Origin: an uncultured Proteiniphilum sp.
Lineage (GTDB): Bacteria > Bacteroidota > Bacteroidia > Bacteroidales > Dysgonomonadaceae
Assembly: GCF_937873925.1 (NCBI RefSeq)
Contig: NZ_CALNAT010000173.1
Location: 1 to 5,595, forward strand
DNA: 5,595 bases
Reading direction: 5' to 3'
The notes under the pieces: generated by a model
What the model saw: only the letters and a program-made list of their open reading frames with translations
Told to the model about the DNA's origin: nothing
The model's database searches: none
Shown here: piece by piece, positions 4,372 to 5,595 of the stretch
Layout: each line of letters starts with the position of its first letter
Numbering within the stretch: the first letter of the stretch is position 1
Position numbers and translations under genes: made by a program

Positions 4372-5595
4372 ATGAAAAACAAAAAAATAAATAATCAATT
4401 CGTCTTGCTCTTATCGTTGTTGTTATTAGCCGGATGTAACGATGCTGATTTTTTAACAGAGAAGCCCGAAACATTCTATACCGTTGACAACGCTTTTTCC
4501 ACATCGGAGCAAGTCGATCAGGTAGTGATCGGGTGTTACGCACATATCAGAAACATGTTTGCAATGGGTGAAGAAAACAATACGTTTTTTGTTTTTAGTG
4601 GTAACGGAACAGATATGTATGATGTGGCTACCATCAGAAGGGGAAATCGTTTTAATGATTATGGAATCATAACTCCAAGCAGTAATGAATTTAACAATAA
4701 TTATTCACACTGGTACCAGTTAATTGCCAAAGCAAACTTAGCCTTGTACGCTGCGAATTTACCCAATATTGAATGGGGTTCGGAAGAAGAAAAGGCATAT
4801 ACTATGGCCCAAGCACGTTTCTTCCGTGCATTTTGTTATCGTAATTTAGGTGAATTATATGGAGGTGTACCCATTGTTACGGAAGTTACAACAACCCCTC
4901 GTTATGACTTTGAAAGAACCAGCCGCGAGCAGACATATCAGTTTGCTATAGATGAGATGGAGGCTATCTTAAATGATCTGCCGGTGACTACTCCTATCGC
5001 AGGACGTTTGGTAAAAGGTGCGGCTCAACATAATCTATGTCAGCTTTATTTAAATAAAGGTATCGCCCTGGAAGAGGCTGGACAGTCAGGAGAAGCAAAG
5101 ATTGCTTATGAAAAGGCAATTAGCTATGGCAATGAGGTTATAGATGGTCCGGTGTACTCTTTAATGACAGAACGGTTTGGCACGCGTAAGGATGAAAATC
5201 CTGATTTTTATTTTGCAAACTCTGAAGCCAAGCAAACTGCAGATCGCTTGTATTCAGCTGCAGGTTATCCCATAAAAGGAAATGTCTATTGGGATCTTTT
5301 TCAGAAAGGGAACCAGGATTACCAGTCAGGGAATAAAGAGGCTATCTGGGTAGCCCAGATCGATTACGAAGCATTTAAGGCAGAAGATGGCATGTCAAAA
5401 CTACCGTATTCACGGGTCTATGGGCCTGTTTTCCGTGATCCGATGTCAACTCATTTAACCGGGACGCTGGAAGATGTAGGTGGACGAGGGATCGTGCAGA
5501 TGATGCCGACAATATATACCCGTGATATCATATATGAAGGGAAATGGGGGGAAGATATGCGAAATTCGGAAGCGGTCTTCCGCAGAACGTTCTTA
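4372..5595 (+). CDS. SusD/RagB-family surface lipoprotein (partial, runs off right edge)
   Basis: The first 408 residues are present without a stop. Family members usually have about 480-650 residues, so the C-terminal part lies beyond the window. SusD proteins are surface lipoproteins that bind the ligand and act as a lid on the SusC barrel.
Residues 1-22 are a lipoprotein signal with lipobox LAGC; Cys22 is the lipidated residue and is followed by NDAD, acidic as expected for surface export. FLTEKP at 27-32 is the usual N-terminal family motif. ARFFRAFCYRNLGELYGGVP (148-167) is the hallmark segment of the SusD helical core. Residues about 215-265 (GRLVKGAAQHNLCQLYLNKG and following) form helical, TPR-like pairs.
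It starts 20 bases after the susC-like stop and is surely co-transcribed with it. Ligand-contact residues are too variable to predict the substrate. No frame breaks were seen. Confidence 0.95.
   Translation, partial: MKNKKINNQFVLLLSLLLLAGCNDADFLTEKPETFYTVDNAFSTSEQVDQVVIGCYAHIRNMFAMGEENNTFFVFSGNGTDMYDVATIRRGNRFNDYGIITPSSNEFNNNYSHWYQLIAKANLALYAANLPNIEWGSEEEKAYTMAQARFFRAFCYRNLGELYGGVPIVTEVTTTPRYDFERTSREQTYQFAIDEMEAILNDLPVTTPIAGRLVKGAAQHNLCQLYLNKGIALEEAGQSGEAKIAYEKAISYGNEVIDGPVYSLMTERFGTRKDENPDFYFANSEAKQTADRLYSAAGYPIKGNVYWDLFQKGNQDYQSGNKEAIWVAQIDYEAFKAEDGMSKLPYSRVYGPVFRDPMSTHLTGTLEDVGGRGIVQMMPTIYTRDIIYEGKWGEDMRNSEAVFRRTFL

Overview
The window looks like a piece of a Bacteroidota (Bacteroidales-type) chromosome carrying a glycan or other nutrient uptake locus. 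Three things support this: a textbook SusC/SusD pair, the Bacteroidetes-type promoter word TAnnTTTG upstream of it, and start codons in A-rich sequence instead of behind a well-placed Shine-Dalgarno site. The genus cannot be named from the sequence alone.

Layout. Positions 1-303 (minus strand, open at the left edge) hold the first 101 codons of a small hypothetical protein. Positions 304-1282 have no intact gene. On the minus strand, 428-996 contain short open stretches in shifting frames that resemble pieces of AraC-family regulators: two DNA-binding-domain-like fragments and one N-terminus-like fragment. I read this, with moderate to low confidence, as one or two decayed regulator genes. 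Positions 1060-1282 are the AT-rich control region of the uptake operon. It has two candidate promoters, several inverted repeats, an 18-bp imperfect tandem repeat and a possible structured leader RNA. Positions 1283-4351 (plus) encode a complete SusC-type TonB-dependent outer-membrane transporter. Twenty bases later, 4372 to the right edge (plus) encodes the first 408 residues of its SusD-type lipoprotein partner.

How the parts work together. SusC and SusD are almost certainly co-transcribed. By family knowledge they form a complex in which the surface lipoprotein SusD closes over the SusC barrel and TonB energy drives import of a bulky ligand. The SusC lacks the N-terminal STN signalling domain, so FecR/ECF-sigma signalling through this transporter is not expected. 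Control more likely acts at the upstream DNA sites or the leader. The substrate cannot be told from this window; enzymes downstream of the susD-like gene would be the best clue.

I see no convincing new biological system. The most interesting parts are the decayed regulator-like DNA and the dense repeat architecture in front of the susC-like gene.
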